Origin: DATKXU01 sp035528905
GTDB taxonomy: Bacteria; Armatimonadota; UBA5829; DTJY01
DNA length: 24,344 nt
Direction: 5' to 3'
Assembly (NCBI GenBank): GCA_035528905.1
Contig: DATKXU010000084.1
Span: 1 to 24,344, forward strand
In this document: positions 7,519-14,947 of the stretch, one piece after another
Layout: the number at the start of each line of letters is the position of its first letter
How positions within the stretch are numbered: the first letter of the stretch is position 1
Program-made: the position numbers and the translations under genes
The notes under the pieces: model-generated
The model's input: the letters and a program-made list of their open reading frames with translations, nothing else
Databases searched by the model: none
What the model was told of the DNA's origin: nothing

Positions 7519-7965
7519 ATGAGAAGAATTCTTGTGAAAGAGGACGTGTGCATCGGGTGCAGGCTGTGTGAGGTGTATTGCATACTCCAGCACTCACAAA
7601 CGCGCGACATTCTAAAGGCGTTTATGCGCGAGAAGCCAAAGCCGATGGCGAGGATCATCGTGGAAGAAGAGGGCTCACTCTCCTTCGGTACGCAATGTGT
7701 CAACTGCGATGAGCCCGCATGCGTGTATGCCTGCCTTACTGGGGCTATGCAGAGAAGCCAGGATGGTCTGATCCAAGTGGATGAGGAGAGGTGCATTGGC
7801 TGCTGGACTTGCGTTGCCGTCTGCCCGCACGGAGCGATTCAGAGATCGAAGGGTCGAAGTCCCACTGCCGTGAAGTGCGATATGTGCTTCGGCGCGGATG
7901 TGCCTGCCTGTGTAGCCAATTGCCCGAACGAGGCCCTTGTGCTTGAGGGGGATGAAGCGGCATGA
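7519..7965 (+). CDS. four-cluster [4Fe-4S] ferredoxin subunit of split glutamate synthase
   Basis: A 148-residue DmsB/HycB-like protein with four Cys groups: CIGCRLCEVYC (11-21), CVNCDEPACVYAC, CIGCWTCVAVCPHG and CDMCFGADVPACVANCP. These are enough for four [4Fe-4S] clusters. In this context it should wire electrons between the FAD oxidoreductase and the Fe-S/FMN synthase subunit. It thereby replaces the Fe-S part of classical GltD. The ATG at 7519 is chosen because GGAG (7505-7508) fits it; a TTG at 7495 lies within the terminator U-tract. The stop overlaps the next start in an ATGA, so translation is coupled. Similar proteins serve other oxidoreductases, so the assignment rests on neighbours. 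Confidence 0.88.
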   Translation: MRRILVKEDVCIGCRLCEVYCILQHSQTRDILKAFMREKPKPMARIIVEEEGSLSFGTQCVNCDEPACVYACLTGAMQRSQDGLIQVDEERCIGCWTCVAVCPHGAIQRSKGRSPTAVKCDMCFGADVPACVANCPNEALVLEGDEAA

Positions 7966-9251
7966 AAAGATTCGACTACTTAATGATTGGGAATTCTGCT
8001 GCTGCTATCGGAGCGGTGGAGGCCGTCCGCGAAGCGGGGGCAGACGGTTCGATCGGCATCGTATCGAACGAGCCCTACCATGTGTATTCGCGCCCCAGGA
8101 TCTCCGAACGCATTACCCGTCACGCGCCCGTGAAGTCGCTGTCGTATCGGCCGCCCGACTTCTACCGAAAGCATGCGGTCACGCCAATTCTCGGTGTTGC
8201 TGCTGTTGAGATAGCCCTGAAGCAGAAAACCGTTCGTCTTGAAAACGGGCGGGAATTAGGATATGGAAAGCTTCTGCTTGCAACTGGCGCGAGACCGACG
8301 CATCTCCCGATTCCGGGGATTGACCTGGATGGCGTTCACTACTTCACCACTCTCCACCAAGCCGACGGGCTGGCGCGGGACCTCGCGAATATCCGACACG
8401 CCGTCGTAATCGGGGCCGGGCCGATCGGGATTCAGGCAGCCGAGACGCTGACAAGAACGGGGGTCAAGGTCACTGTTGTGGAGGCGCTCGATCGCATCCT
8501 TGCCCTCGCCGTTGACGAGCATGCGTCATCGCTCGTGCGGAAGCTGTTCCAGAAGCACGGCGTATCCATTCTCACATCCTCTCGCGTCCAGGAGATTCAC
8601 GGCAGCGCCGCCGGCAGGGCGTGCGGCGTCACATTGGTGGACGGCACGCGGATGGACTGCGAGGCTGTGATTGTGGCCGCAGGAGTCTCACCCAGAACCG
8701 ATCTCGCCGAGTCGGTCGGCATACGGGTCAAGGCCGGGATCGTAGTGGACAGCTCGATGCAGACGAGCGAGCCGGATGTGTACGCGGCGGGCGACGTTGC
8801 TGAAACGCTTGACCTGCTAACAGGCCAGAAACGGTTGATGCCCATTTGGCCTAATGCCTATATGCAGGGGCGCACAGCCGGGCTTGCGATGGCCCGCCTT
8901 AGGGGGGTTTCATATCCGGGGAGCATTTCCATTAACGCGACCCATTTCTTCGAGTTCCCAGTGATCTCGGCGGGATGCATTGACCCCTCGGATGGCTGCA
9001 CCGAGCTCGTTGATCTGAACAAGCGCACAGGCTACTATCGTCGGATCGTTCTGAAACAGAACGTACCGGTCGGCATCGTCATGGCGGGTGATGCTGTGGA
9101 TCGGGCCGGTCTCGTCGTGGACCTCATCAAGAACAAGGTTGATGCAAGCGCATTTCTCGACAAGCTCGCCAGGCCGGACTTCAACAACGCGCACTTGCCT
9201 CCGGAACTGAGGGAAACGAAGCGGGGAGGGAAAACACATGAAGGACATTAG
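7962..9251 (+). CDS. FAD/NAD(P)-dependent oxidoreductase of split glutamate synthase
   Basis: A 429-residue pyridine-nucleotide-disulfide oxidoreductase family protein without a redox-active Cys pair. The FAD dinucleotide fold is at residues 7-18 (GNSAAAIGA, in place of GxGxxG). The NAD(P) fold is at ~148-172 (VVIGAGPIGIQAAE). The second FAD motif VYAAGDVAE lies near 272. It resembles NADH-rubredoxin and nitrite reductase type flavoproteins found beside archaeal-type glutamate synthase genes. The likely role is to take electrons from NAD(P)H and pass them to the ferredoxin subunit, though a ferredoxin-linked direction is possible. It overlaps the ferredoxin gene by 4 bp and the glutaminase subunit by 14 bp, which argues for a tight complex. 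Confidence 0.9.
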   Translation: MKRFDYLMIGNSAAAIGAVEAVREAGADGSIGIVSNEPYHVYSRPRISERITRHAPVKSLSYRPPDFYRKHAVTPILGVAAVEIALKQKTVRLENGRELGYGKLLLATGARPTHLPIPGIDLDGVHYFTTLHQADGLARDLANIRHAVVIGAGPIGIQAAETLTRTGVKVTVVEALDRILALAVDEHASSLVRKLFQKHGVSILTSSRVQEIHGSAAGRACGVTLVDGTRMDCEAVIVAAGVSPRTDLAESVGIRVKAGIVVDSSMQTSEPDVYAAGDVAETLDLLTGQKRLMPIWPNAYMQGRTAGLAMARLRGVSYPGSISINATHFFEFPVISAGCIDPSDGCTELVDLNKRTGYYRRIVLKQNVPVGIVMAGDAVDRAGLVVDLIKNKVDASAFLDKLARPDFNNAHLPPELRETKRGGKTHEGH

Positions 9252-10368
9252 CCGAATCAATAACCCCTACAACGACGACAAGCTTATCGGTTGCTGCTCG
9301 ATCTTCGGCATGATGAGCGTAGAGGGGCGGACATTCTCCGGGTCTGACATCATGACCGCTATCGCCAGCATGCACGATCGAGGAAACGGGCTCGGTGGTG
9401 GATTCGCGGTGTACGGGCTTTACCCGGAGTACGCCGATCACTACGCGATGCACATCATGTTCATGCACTCGGCGGCGCGCCGGCAAGTGGAGGATTTCCT
9501 GAGGGACGGTTTCGTGATAGCGAAATCCGAGCGCGTTCCCACACGGCCCGTGGAGACAGTAACGGATCCGCCGGACATCTGGCGCTACTTCGTGAACGTC
9601 AAGCCCTCAAAATCAGAGGCGACGGGCGAAGACGACTACATCGTGCGCCAGGTGATGGAGATCAACACCGTTATGGACGGAGCCTATGTGTTCTCGAGCG
9701 GCAAGAATCTGGGTGTCTTCAAGGGCGTTGGCTTTCCCGAGGACATCGGCAGGTTCTTCTGCTTGGAGGACTACGAGGGATATCTCTGGACCGCCCATGG
9801 ACGCTTTCCGACAAACTCCCAGGCCTGGTGGGGCGGAGCACATCCGTTCAGCATCCTGGACTGGACGGTGGTACATAACGGAGAAATCTCCTCCTACGGC
9901 ATCAACCGGCGGTATCTAGAGATGTTCGGCTACACGTGCACCATGCACACCGATACCGAGGTCATCGCCTACGCCGTTGATTTGCTGATGCGCAGGCATT
10001 CCCTCCCTGCAGAACTGTTGGCAAGAGTGTTCTCGCCGCCGATGTGGAACATGCTGCAATACATGGATCCAGACGATGGCGAGCTGTGCAAGACGCTCAG
10101 ACAGGTCTACGGAAGCCTGCTGATGAACGGCCCGTTCACGGTCGTAATCGCCCACAGGAACGAGATGGTCGGCCTGACGGACAGGGTTCGTCTCCGTCCG
10201 TTGGTTGCAGGCGTGAAGGACGACATGCTTTATCTCTCGTCGGAGGAATCCGCGATCAGGCTGATATGCCCGGACCTAAGAGAGTGTTGGAGCCCAATAG
10301 GCGGTGAACCGGTTATAGGCCGCTTGGGCGAACCGCTGGCGCCGAGCGGTAGGCTGGCTGCGGCGTAG
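9238..10368 (+). CDS. glutamate synthase glutaminase subunit (class II amidotransferase)
   Basis: A 376-residue stand-alone version of the GltB N-terminal amidotransferase. It hydrolyses glutamine and passes ammonia to the synthase subunit. Class II enzymes use an N-terminal Cys as nucleophile. Here GCCSIFGMM places Cys20 at that position, so removal of a 19-residue propeptide is expected. Cys19 beside it is unusual. Other family motifs are HGRFPTNSQAWWGGAHPF and VVHNGEISSYG. A strong GGGGAGGG ribosome site precedes the ATG and the gene overlaps its neighbour by 14 bp. Only ~34 bp separate it from the synthase subunit. The length fits the archaeal/clostridial single-domain form and not the ~1500-residue bacterial GltB. 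Confidence 0.92.
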   Translation: MKDISRINNPYNDDKLIGCCSIFGMMSVEGRTFSGSDIMTAIASMHDRGNGLGGGFAVYGLYPEYADHYAMHIMFMHSAARRQVEDFLRDGFVIAKSERVPTRPVETVTDPPDIWRYFVNVKPSKSEATGEDDYIVRQVMEINTVMDGAYVFSSGKNLGVFKGVGFPEDIGRFFCLEDYEGYLWTAHGRFPTNSQAWWGGAHPFSILDWTVVHNGEISSYGINRRYLEMFGYTCTMHTDTEVIAYAVDLLMRRHSLPAELLARVFSPPMWNMLQYMDPDDGELCKTLRQVYGSLLMNGPFTVVIAHRNEMVGLTDRVRLRPLVAGVKDDMLYLSSEESAIRLICPDLRECWSPIGGEPVIGRLGEPLAPSGRLAAA

Positions 10369-10402
10369 ACGGAGCCATCGGTTCGCAGAATCGAGTATTG
10401 GC

Positions 10403-11902
10403 ATGAAAACATACGTCTTACCGGAATTTGAGGTCATACGCGACCAGGAAAGATGCATACGCTGCAGAGTCTGCGAGCGGCAGTGCGCATGGAAGGTCCA
10501 CGTCTACGACGGGGAAGACGATGTTCTGCGGCAGTGCGAGGAGAACTGCGTCGGCTGCCAGCGCTGCGCCGTCTTCTGCCCGGTGAATGCTCTGGCCATC
10601 CGCCCGTACCAGGGCTGCTACCGACAGAATGCGAATTGGACGGACGACCGGATCAGGGACCTGATCAAGCAGTCGGAAGCAGGCGGCGTGATGCTCGTCG
10701 GAATGGGCTGCGACAAGCCGCACAGAATCTACTGGGACCATCTTCTGCTCAACGCGAGCCAGGTCACGAACCCGTCCATTGATCCGCTGCGCGAGCCGAT
10801 GGAGCTCACAACCTATCTCGGCGCGAAGCCGGAGAGAGTCAAACTCAAAGACGGTGATCTTGCCACTAAGCTTGCGCCGCAGGTGCGCATAGATATACCG
10901 ATTCTGTTTTCAGCGATATCCTACGGAGCGATCAGCTATCAGGCTCAGGAAGCCCTGATGCGTGCGGCCGCCGAGCTCGGGACGATGTGCAATACCGGAG
11001 AGGGCGGCTGGCCGGTCTCGCTCCGCAAATACGCTGACAATACCATCGTCCAGTGCGCGTCCGGGCGATTCGGCGTGGACCGGGAGTATCTCAACCTCGC
11101 CAAGATCGTCGAGATAAAGATCGGACAAGGTGCCAAGCCCGGAATCGGCGGGCACCTCCCAGGCGAGAAGGTTACGGAAGCCGTCTCCCAGACCAGGATG
11201 ATCCCGGAGGGAACGGATGCTTTGTCACCGGCGCCGCATCACGACATATATTCGATCGAGGACCTGGCGCAGCTCGTCCACGCGTTGAAAGAAGCGACGG
11301 ACTACAAGAAGCCGATTTCCGTGAAGATCGCCGCCGTTCACAACAGCGCTGCGATCGCAAGCGGAATGGTGAGAGCCGGGGCGGACATAATCGCAATTGA
11401 CGGTATTCGGGGAGGCACGGGGGCTGCCCCGAAGATCATAAGGGACAACGTCGGCATTCCCATAGAGCTCGCGCTGGCTTCTGTAGATGACAGGTTGCGT
11501 CAGGAGAGAATCAGAAACCGCTGTTCAATCATCGCCGCAGGCGGTTTTCGGAACAGCGGCGACATCGTTAAGGCAATCGCTCTGGGCGCCGACGCCGTAT
11601 ACATCGGGACGCCGGCGCTTATGGCAATGGGATGCACATTGTGCCAGAAGTGCTACACGGGCATCTGCAACTGGGGTATATGCACGCAGGATCCTTACTT
11701 GAGCAAGCGGGTCAACCCTGAAATCGCAGCTCGAAGACTGGTCAATCTTCTCCTGGGATGGAGCCTTGAGATAAAAGAAATGCTCGGCGGTCTTGGAGTG
11801 AATGCGATTGAAAGCCTGAGAGGAAACCGTCTTCATCTGAGAGGCATCGCACTTCAGGAGTGGGAGCTTGAAGTCCTCGGCGTGAGAGGGGCGGGAAGCT
11901 AG
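10403..11902 (+). CDS. glutamate synthase central (FMN/Fe-S synthase) subunit
   Basis: A 499-residue archaeal-type GltB core. The N-terminal 2[4Fe-4S] ferredoxin domain has Cys18/21/24/28 (CIRCRVCERQC) and Cys49/52/55/59 (CVGCQRCAVFC). The FMN-binding (alpha/beta)8 domain covers ~130-470, with GQGAKPGIGGHLPGEKV, SVKIAAVHN and IDGIRGGTGAAP. The cluster ligands CTLCQKCYTGICNWGIC lie near residue 411. It combines ammonia with 2-oxoglutarate and reduces the imine to glutamate. The fused ferredoxin domain gives a direct entry for electrons from the four-cluster ferredoxin. The ribosome site before the ATG at 10403 is weak, suggesting reinitiation from the upstream gene. The next gene follows after one base. 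Confidence 0.95.
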   Translation: MKTYVLPEFEVIRDQERCIRCRVCERQCAWKVHVYDGEDDVLRQCEENCVGCQRCAVFCPVNALAIRPYQGCYRQNANWTDDRIRDLIKQSEAGGVMLVGMGCDKPHRIYWDHLLLNASQVTNPSIDPLREPMELTTYLGAKPERVKLKDGDLATKLAPQVRIDIPILFSAISYGAISYQAQEALMRAAAELGTMCNTGEGGWPVSLRKYADNTIVQCASGRFGVDREYLNLAKIVEIKIGQGAKPGIGGHLPGEKVTEAVSQTRMIPEGTDALSPAPHHDIYSIEDLAQLVHALKEATDYKKPISVKIAAVHNSAAIASGMVRAGADIIAIDGIRGGTGAAPKIIRDNVGIPIELALASVDDRLRQERIRNRCSIIAAGGFRNSGDIVKAIALGADAVYIGTPALMAMGCTLCQKCYTGICNWGICTQDPYLSKRVNPEIAARRLVNLLLGWSLEIKEMLGGLGVNAIESLRGNRLHLRGIALQEWELEVLGVRGAGS

Positions 11903-11903
11903 A

Positions 11904-12671
11904 TTGTCACGAATGAACGCACGCGGAGACACGGACACCGGGAAAATCACGATTGACGCCATGGGAATGCGCGACAGGGATATGAACCTGCTCCTTCGCT
12001 CCAAGGTGTCCGAGGGAGCTTCCAGGATAAAGCTGGTGAACGTGTTCGGCCAGCGATATATCGCGACGAATCTAAGCGGCCAGGTCGAGATCGAGATCAA
12101 GGGCACTCCCGGCAACGACCTGGGCGCATTCATGGATGGACCAGGCATCATCGTCCGCGGAAATGCTCAAGATGGGTGCGGCAATACCATGAACTCCGGC
12201 ACGATCGTAGTTCACGGCCGAGCCGGGGATATAGTCGGGCTGTCGATGCGCGGCGGATCGATGTTTATCCGCGATGACATCGGCTATCGCGGTGCCATAC
12301 ACATGAAGGCGTATGGGGAGAAACAGCCTCTGCTGGTAGTCGGCGGAACAGCGGATGACTTTTTCGGAGAGTACATGGCCGGCGGGACGGCTGTTCTCCT
12401 CGGGCTTACCGGCAGGCCGCACCGCATGTGCTTCGTCGGCGCGGGAATGCACGGTGGAGTGATCTACATCAGGGGGGAGGTCCAGCCTCATCAGCTTGGC
12501 GCCGGGGTAGCCATTCTGCAGCCCGACGCCCAGGACATGGCGACCATAGCTGAGGTAGTGACCGCCTATGTGCGGCATTTCGGCCTACCGGCGAGCGACA
12601 TAATGTCAACGCGGTTTATTAAGTTGTCGCCCGTCTCGACGAGACCTTACGGCACGCTGTACACTTACTGA
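11904..12671 (+). CDS. glutamate synthase GXGXG (gltB C-terminal) subunit
   Basis: A 255-residue right-handed beta-helix protein equal to the C-terminal domain of classical GltB, which has a structural role. The repeated G-rich turns are plain (GAFMDGPGIIVRGNAQDG, GTIVVHGRAGD, GGSMFIRDDIGYRG, GGTAVLLG). The reading frame opens with TTG at 11904, one base after the previous stop, with GGGCGGGA ~8 bases upstream. The ATG at 11913 is a possible alternative. Its position at the end of the split GOGAT set completes the three classical GltB domains as separate genes. Confidence 0.92.
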   Translation: MSRMNARGDTDTGKITIDAMGMRDRDMNLLLRSKVSEGASRIKLVNVFGQRYIATNLSGQVEIEIKGTPGNDLGAFMDGPGIIVRGNAQDGCGNTMNSGTIVVHGRAGDIVGLSMRGGSMFIRDDIGYRGAIHMKAYGEKQPLLVVGGTADDFFGEYMAGGTAVLLGLTGRPHRMCFVGAGMHGGVIYIRGEVQPHQLGAGVAILQPDAQDMATIAEVVTAYVRHFGLPASDIMSTRFIKLSPVSTRPYGTLYTY

Positions 12672-12677
12672 CCGTGC

Positions 12678-12721
12678 TCCTGCTTCTGCAGGAATCCATC
12701 CGGCAGTCCGGTACGCCGGAT
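12678..12721 (+). promoter_or_regulatory. two tandem hairpins between the synthase genes and glnA1
   Basis: In the 64-bp gap, TCCTGC/GCAGGA forms a 6-bp stem with a TTCT loop (12678-12693). ATCCGGC/GCCGGAT forms a 7-bp stem (12698-12704 with 12715-12721). Neither has a U-tract, so they are not terminators. They end just before the glnA1 ribosome site (GGAG 12724-12727) and could set mRNA stability or processing. Confidence 0.45.
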
Positions 12722-12735
12722 ACAGGAGAAGAAGC

Positions 12736-14064
12736 ATGAAAGACAACGACTACGTACTGAAGATGGCCAAGGAACGGAACGTCAGGTTCATCCGACTTTG
12801 GTTCACTGACATCCTCGGTTTCCTGAAAAGCTTTGCGATAACGCCGAGCGAGCTCGAGAAGGCCCTAAACGACGGAATGGGCTTCGATGGCTCGTCTATC
12901 GAGGGATTCGCTCGCATTGACGAAAGCGACATGATCGCCATGCCGGACACCAACACGTTCCAGCTTCTTCCGTGGCGGTCGAAGGCGGATGGAGCGGTGG
13001 CGAGGGTGTTCTGCGATATCACGCATCCCGACGGTACGCCTTACGACGGCGACCCCCGGTGGGTGTTGAAGACTACCCTCAAACGGACTGCGGACAAGGG
13101 TCTCACCTTCTATGTCGGACCGGAGCTCGAGTACTTCTACTTCAAATCCAGCAAGGGCGCTCCTGAAGGGCTGGACGAGGGCGGCTACTTTGATCTGACG
13201 CCGCTCGATTCTGCGAGCGACCTGCGCCGAGATACCGTCATGCTGCTCGAAGAGATGGGGATTGAGGTCGAATACAGCCATCACGAAGTCGCCCCCAGCC
13301 AGCATGAGATAGACCTTAGATACACAGACGCATTGACCATGGCTGATAACGTGATGACTTACCGTCTGGTGGTCAAAGAGATTGCTATGAAGTACGGCGT
13401 ATACGCCACCTTCATGCCCAAGCCTCTCTACGGCCAGAATGGGAGTGGAATGCATACTCATCAGTCGCTGTTCAAGAACTCGCGGAACACATTCTTCGAT
13501 GCGAAGGATAAGCACCACCTTTCGAAAACCGCCAGGTCGTACATAGCAGGACTCCTGAAACATGCGCCGGAGATAACTCTGGTAACGAACCAGTGGGTGA
13601 ATTCCTATAAGCGCCTGGTGCCTGGATACGAAGCGCCCGCATATGTGTCTTGGGCGCTCCGAAATAGGTCTGATCTCATTCGCATACCTGCCTATAAGCC
13701 CGGCCGAGAAGAAGCAACCAGGGTGGAGTACAGATCACCTGATCCGGCGTGCAATCCGTACCTTGCATTCGCCGTAATGCTCTCGGCGGGCCTCGAAGGA
13801 ATTGAAAAAGGCTATCCGCTACCCGATCCTGTCGAGCGCAACGTTTATGAGATGACCGATGAAGAGAGATGTGAAGCGGGCGTCACGACGCTTCCCGAAA
13901 ACCTCCATGAAGCAATCCTTGTGGCGGAGAGCAGCGATCTGCTCAAGAGGACTCTGGGCGACCACGTGTTTGCAAAGCTTATCGAGAACAAGAAGGCTGA
14001 ATGGAACAGGTTTAAAGCTCAGATTACGCAGTTCGAGCTTGACGAGTATCTTCCAATTCTGTGA
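12736..14064 (+). CDS. glnA: glutamine synthetase type I-alpha (copy 1)
   Basis: A 442-residue GSI making glutamine from glutamate, ammonia and ATP. Signatures are all present: MGFDGSS with Asp51, PELEYFYF, HHEVAPSQHEIDLRY, NGSGMHTHQS, the catalytic YEAP loop, NRSDLIRIP and the RSPDPACNPYLAF substrate site. It lacks the ~25-residue insert and the typical adenylylation-site context of GSI-beta, so control by adenylylation is unlikely. It is strongly similar along its length to the second copy at 15735. It is the last gene of the glutamate synthase operon, so GS and GOGAT are made together. GGAGAAG gives a good ribosome site. WALRNRSDL and VEYRSPDP differ from copy 2 near the active site. Confidence 0.96.
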   Translation: MKDNDYVLKMAKERNVRFIRLWFTDILGFLKSFAITPSELEKALNDGMGFDGSSIEGFARIDESDMIAMPDTNTFQLLPWRSKADGAVARVFCDITHPDGTPYDGDPRWVLKTTLKRTADKGLTFYVGPELEYFYFKSSKGAPEGLDEGGYFDLTPLDSASDLRRDTVMLLEEMGIEVEYSHHEVAPSQHEIDLRYTDALTMADNVMTYRLVVKEIAMKYGVYATFMPKPLYGQNGSGMHTHQSLFKNSRNTFFDAKDKHHLSKTARSYIAGLLKHAPEITLVTNQWVNSYKRLVPGYEAPAYVSWALRNRSDLIRIPAYKPGREEATRVEYRSPDPACNPYLAFAVMLSAGLEGIEKGYPLPDPVERNVYEMTDEERCEAGVTTLPENLHEAILVAESSDLLKRTLGDHVFAKLIENKKAEWNRFKAQITQFELDEYLPIL

Positions 14065-14142
14065 GCCGGCACGTTGTACCCGTTCGGCCAGCCGTGACAT
14101 GGGAACGGTTTGGGTTCTCGCCAACGACGTTAGGTGAATACC

Positions 14143-14814
14143 ATGCGTGGGATTCTGCTCATAACTGAAGATGCACGCACGCTGACTCCGATACAGAGCG
14201 CCCTCATCCGCGAGGGATACCGCGTGGCGGTGAGTTCGCCGGACGAGGACTCGCTCCTCGACGCCGTCGGCAAACTGACCCCGGAGATCCTGATCGTTGA
14301 CTCGCGCTCCAGCCGGCAAGTCATCACAGATTCTCGTCGTCTGCTCGGAGTCGAATGCAGTCTCAAGGAACTGCTCGTCGTAGCACTGCTCACAAGGGAG
14401 CAAGCGATTGAGACCGACTGGGCGGGTATTGACGATTTTGTTTTGGAACCCTGCAGCGATAATGAGCTGCTGTCCCGCCTGCGACTGTTGATCTGGCGGA
14501 AGAGGAATATCAGCAGCGATCAGGTTGTGAAGATCGGCGACCTGCTGATTGACATGCTGAACTACAATATCTCGGTCAGCGGCGTGCCCGTGGAGCTCAC
14601 ATTCAAGGAGTACGAGCTGCTGAAGTTCCTTGCAACACACCGAGGCAGGGTGTTTACCCGAGAGGCGCTCCTGAACCACGTCTGGGGCTACGACTACTAC
14701 GGAGGCACGAGGACCGTGGACGTTCACATCCGCCGCGTCCGAGCGAAGCTCTCTCCTGCCTGCGATGGCCTGATCGAGACCGTCAGGAACGTCGGGTACA
14801 GGTTCGCTGCGTAG
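14143..14814 (+). CDS. glnR: GlnR-like OmpR-family nitrogen regulator with atypical receiver
   Basis: A 223-residue response-regulator-shaped transcription factor. In the receiver (1-118) the acidic pair is replaced by T8/E9 and the conserved Lys by E102 (FVLEPCSDN), while Asp53 remains. Such a pocket is not expected to work by normal phosphorylation, as known for GlnR. The winged-helix domain (~125-223) has LTFKEYELLKFLATHRGRVF, VWGYDYYGGTRTVDVH and VRNVGYRF. From memory these closely match actinobacterial GlnR, as does DWAGIDD in the receiver. The ATG at 14143 has AGGTG 6 bases upstream and is preferred to the GTG at 14134. No sensor kinase is nearby. It sits between glnA1 and nadE, and GlnR-box-like sites lie upstream of nadE and amt. 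The symbol is by similarity. Confidence 0.85.
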   Translation: MRGILLITEDARTLTPIQSALIREGYRVAVSSPDEDSLLDAVGKLTPEILIVDSRSSRQVITDSRRLLGVECSLKELLVVALLTREQAIETDWAGIDDFVLEPCSDNELLSRLRLLIWRKRNISSDQVVKIGDLLIDMLNYNISVSGVPVELTFKEYELLKFLATHRGRVFTREALLNHVWGYDYYGGTRTVDVHIRRVRAKLSPACDGLIETVRNVGYRFAA

Positions 14815-14858
14815 GCTTTGCGCGGCGGTCTACCTCTGCTGAAGGAGGCGATGGAACC

Positions 14859-14912
14859 GTCATGCACATTTAACCTCTAGGAAACACACCCGAAACATGA
14901 GCCTGCTAGCAT
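14859..14912 (+). promoter_or_regulatory. GlnR-box-like operator and promoter of nadE-glnA2
   Basis: Four 5-bp half-sites recur every 11 bp: GTCAT (14859), TTAAC (14870), GAAAC (14881) and GAAAC (14892), each pair separated by 6 bp. Exactly 10 bp after the last one comes an extended -10, TG-C-TAGCAT (14907-14912). There is no -35, so an activator is expected. The known Streptomyces GlnR box has gTnAC and GaAAC half-sites with 6-bp spacers. The predicted start is ~29 bp before the nadE ATG. Confidence 0.75.
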
Positions 14913-14947
14913 GTGATGGTAGGACCCAAACGAAAGGAGCCAGAGTC

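Noticed and set aside
14897..14947. Upstream ATG at 14897 as the nadE start
   Set aside because: It lies between the operator and the -10, upstream of the predicted transcription start. The ATG at 14948 has a strong ribosome site and begins like other NadE proteins.
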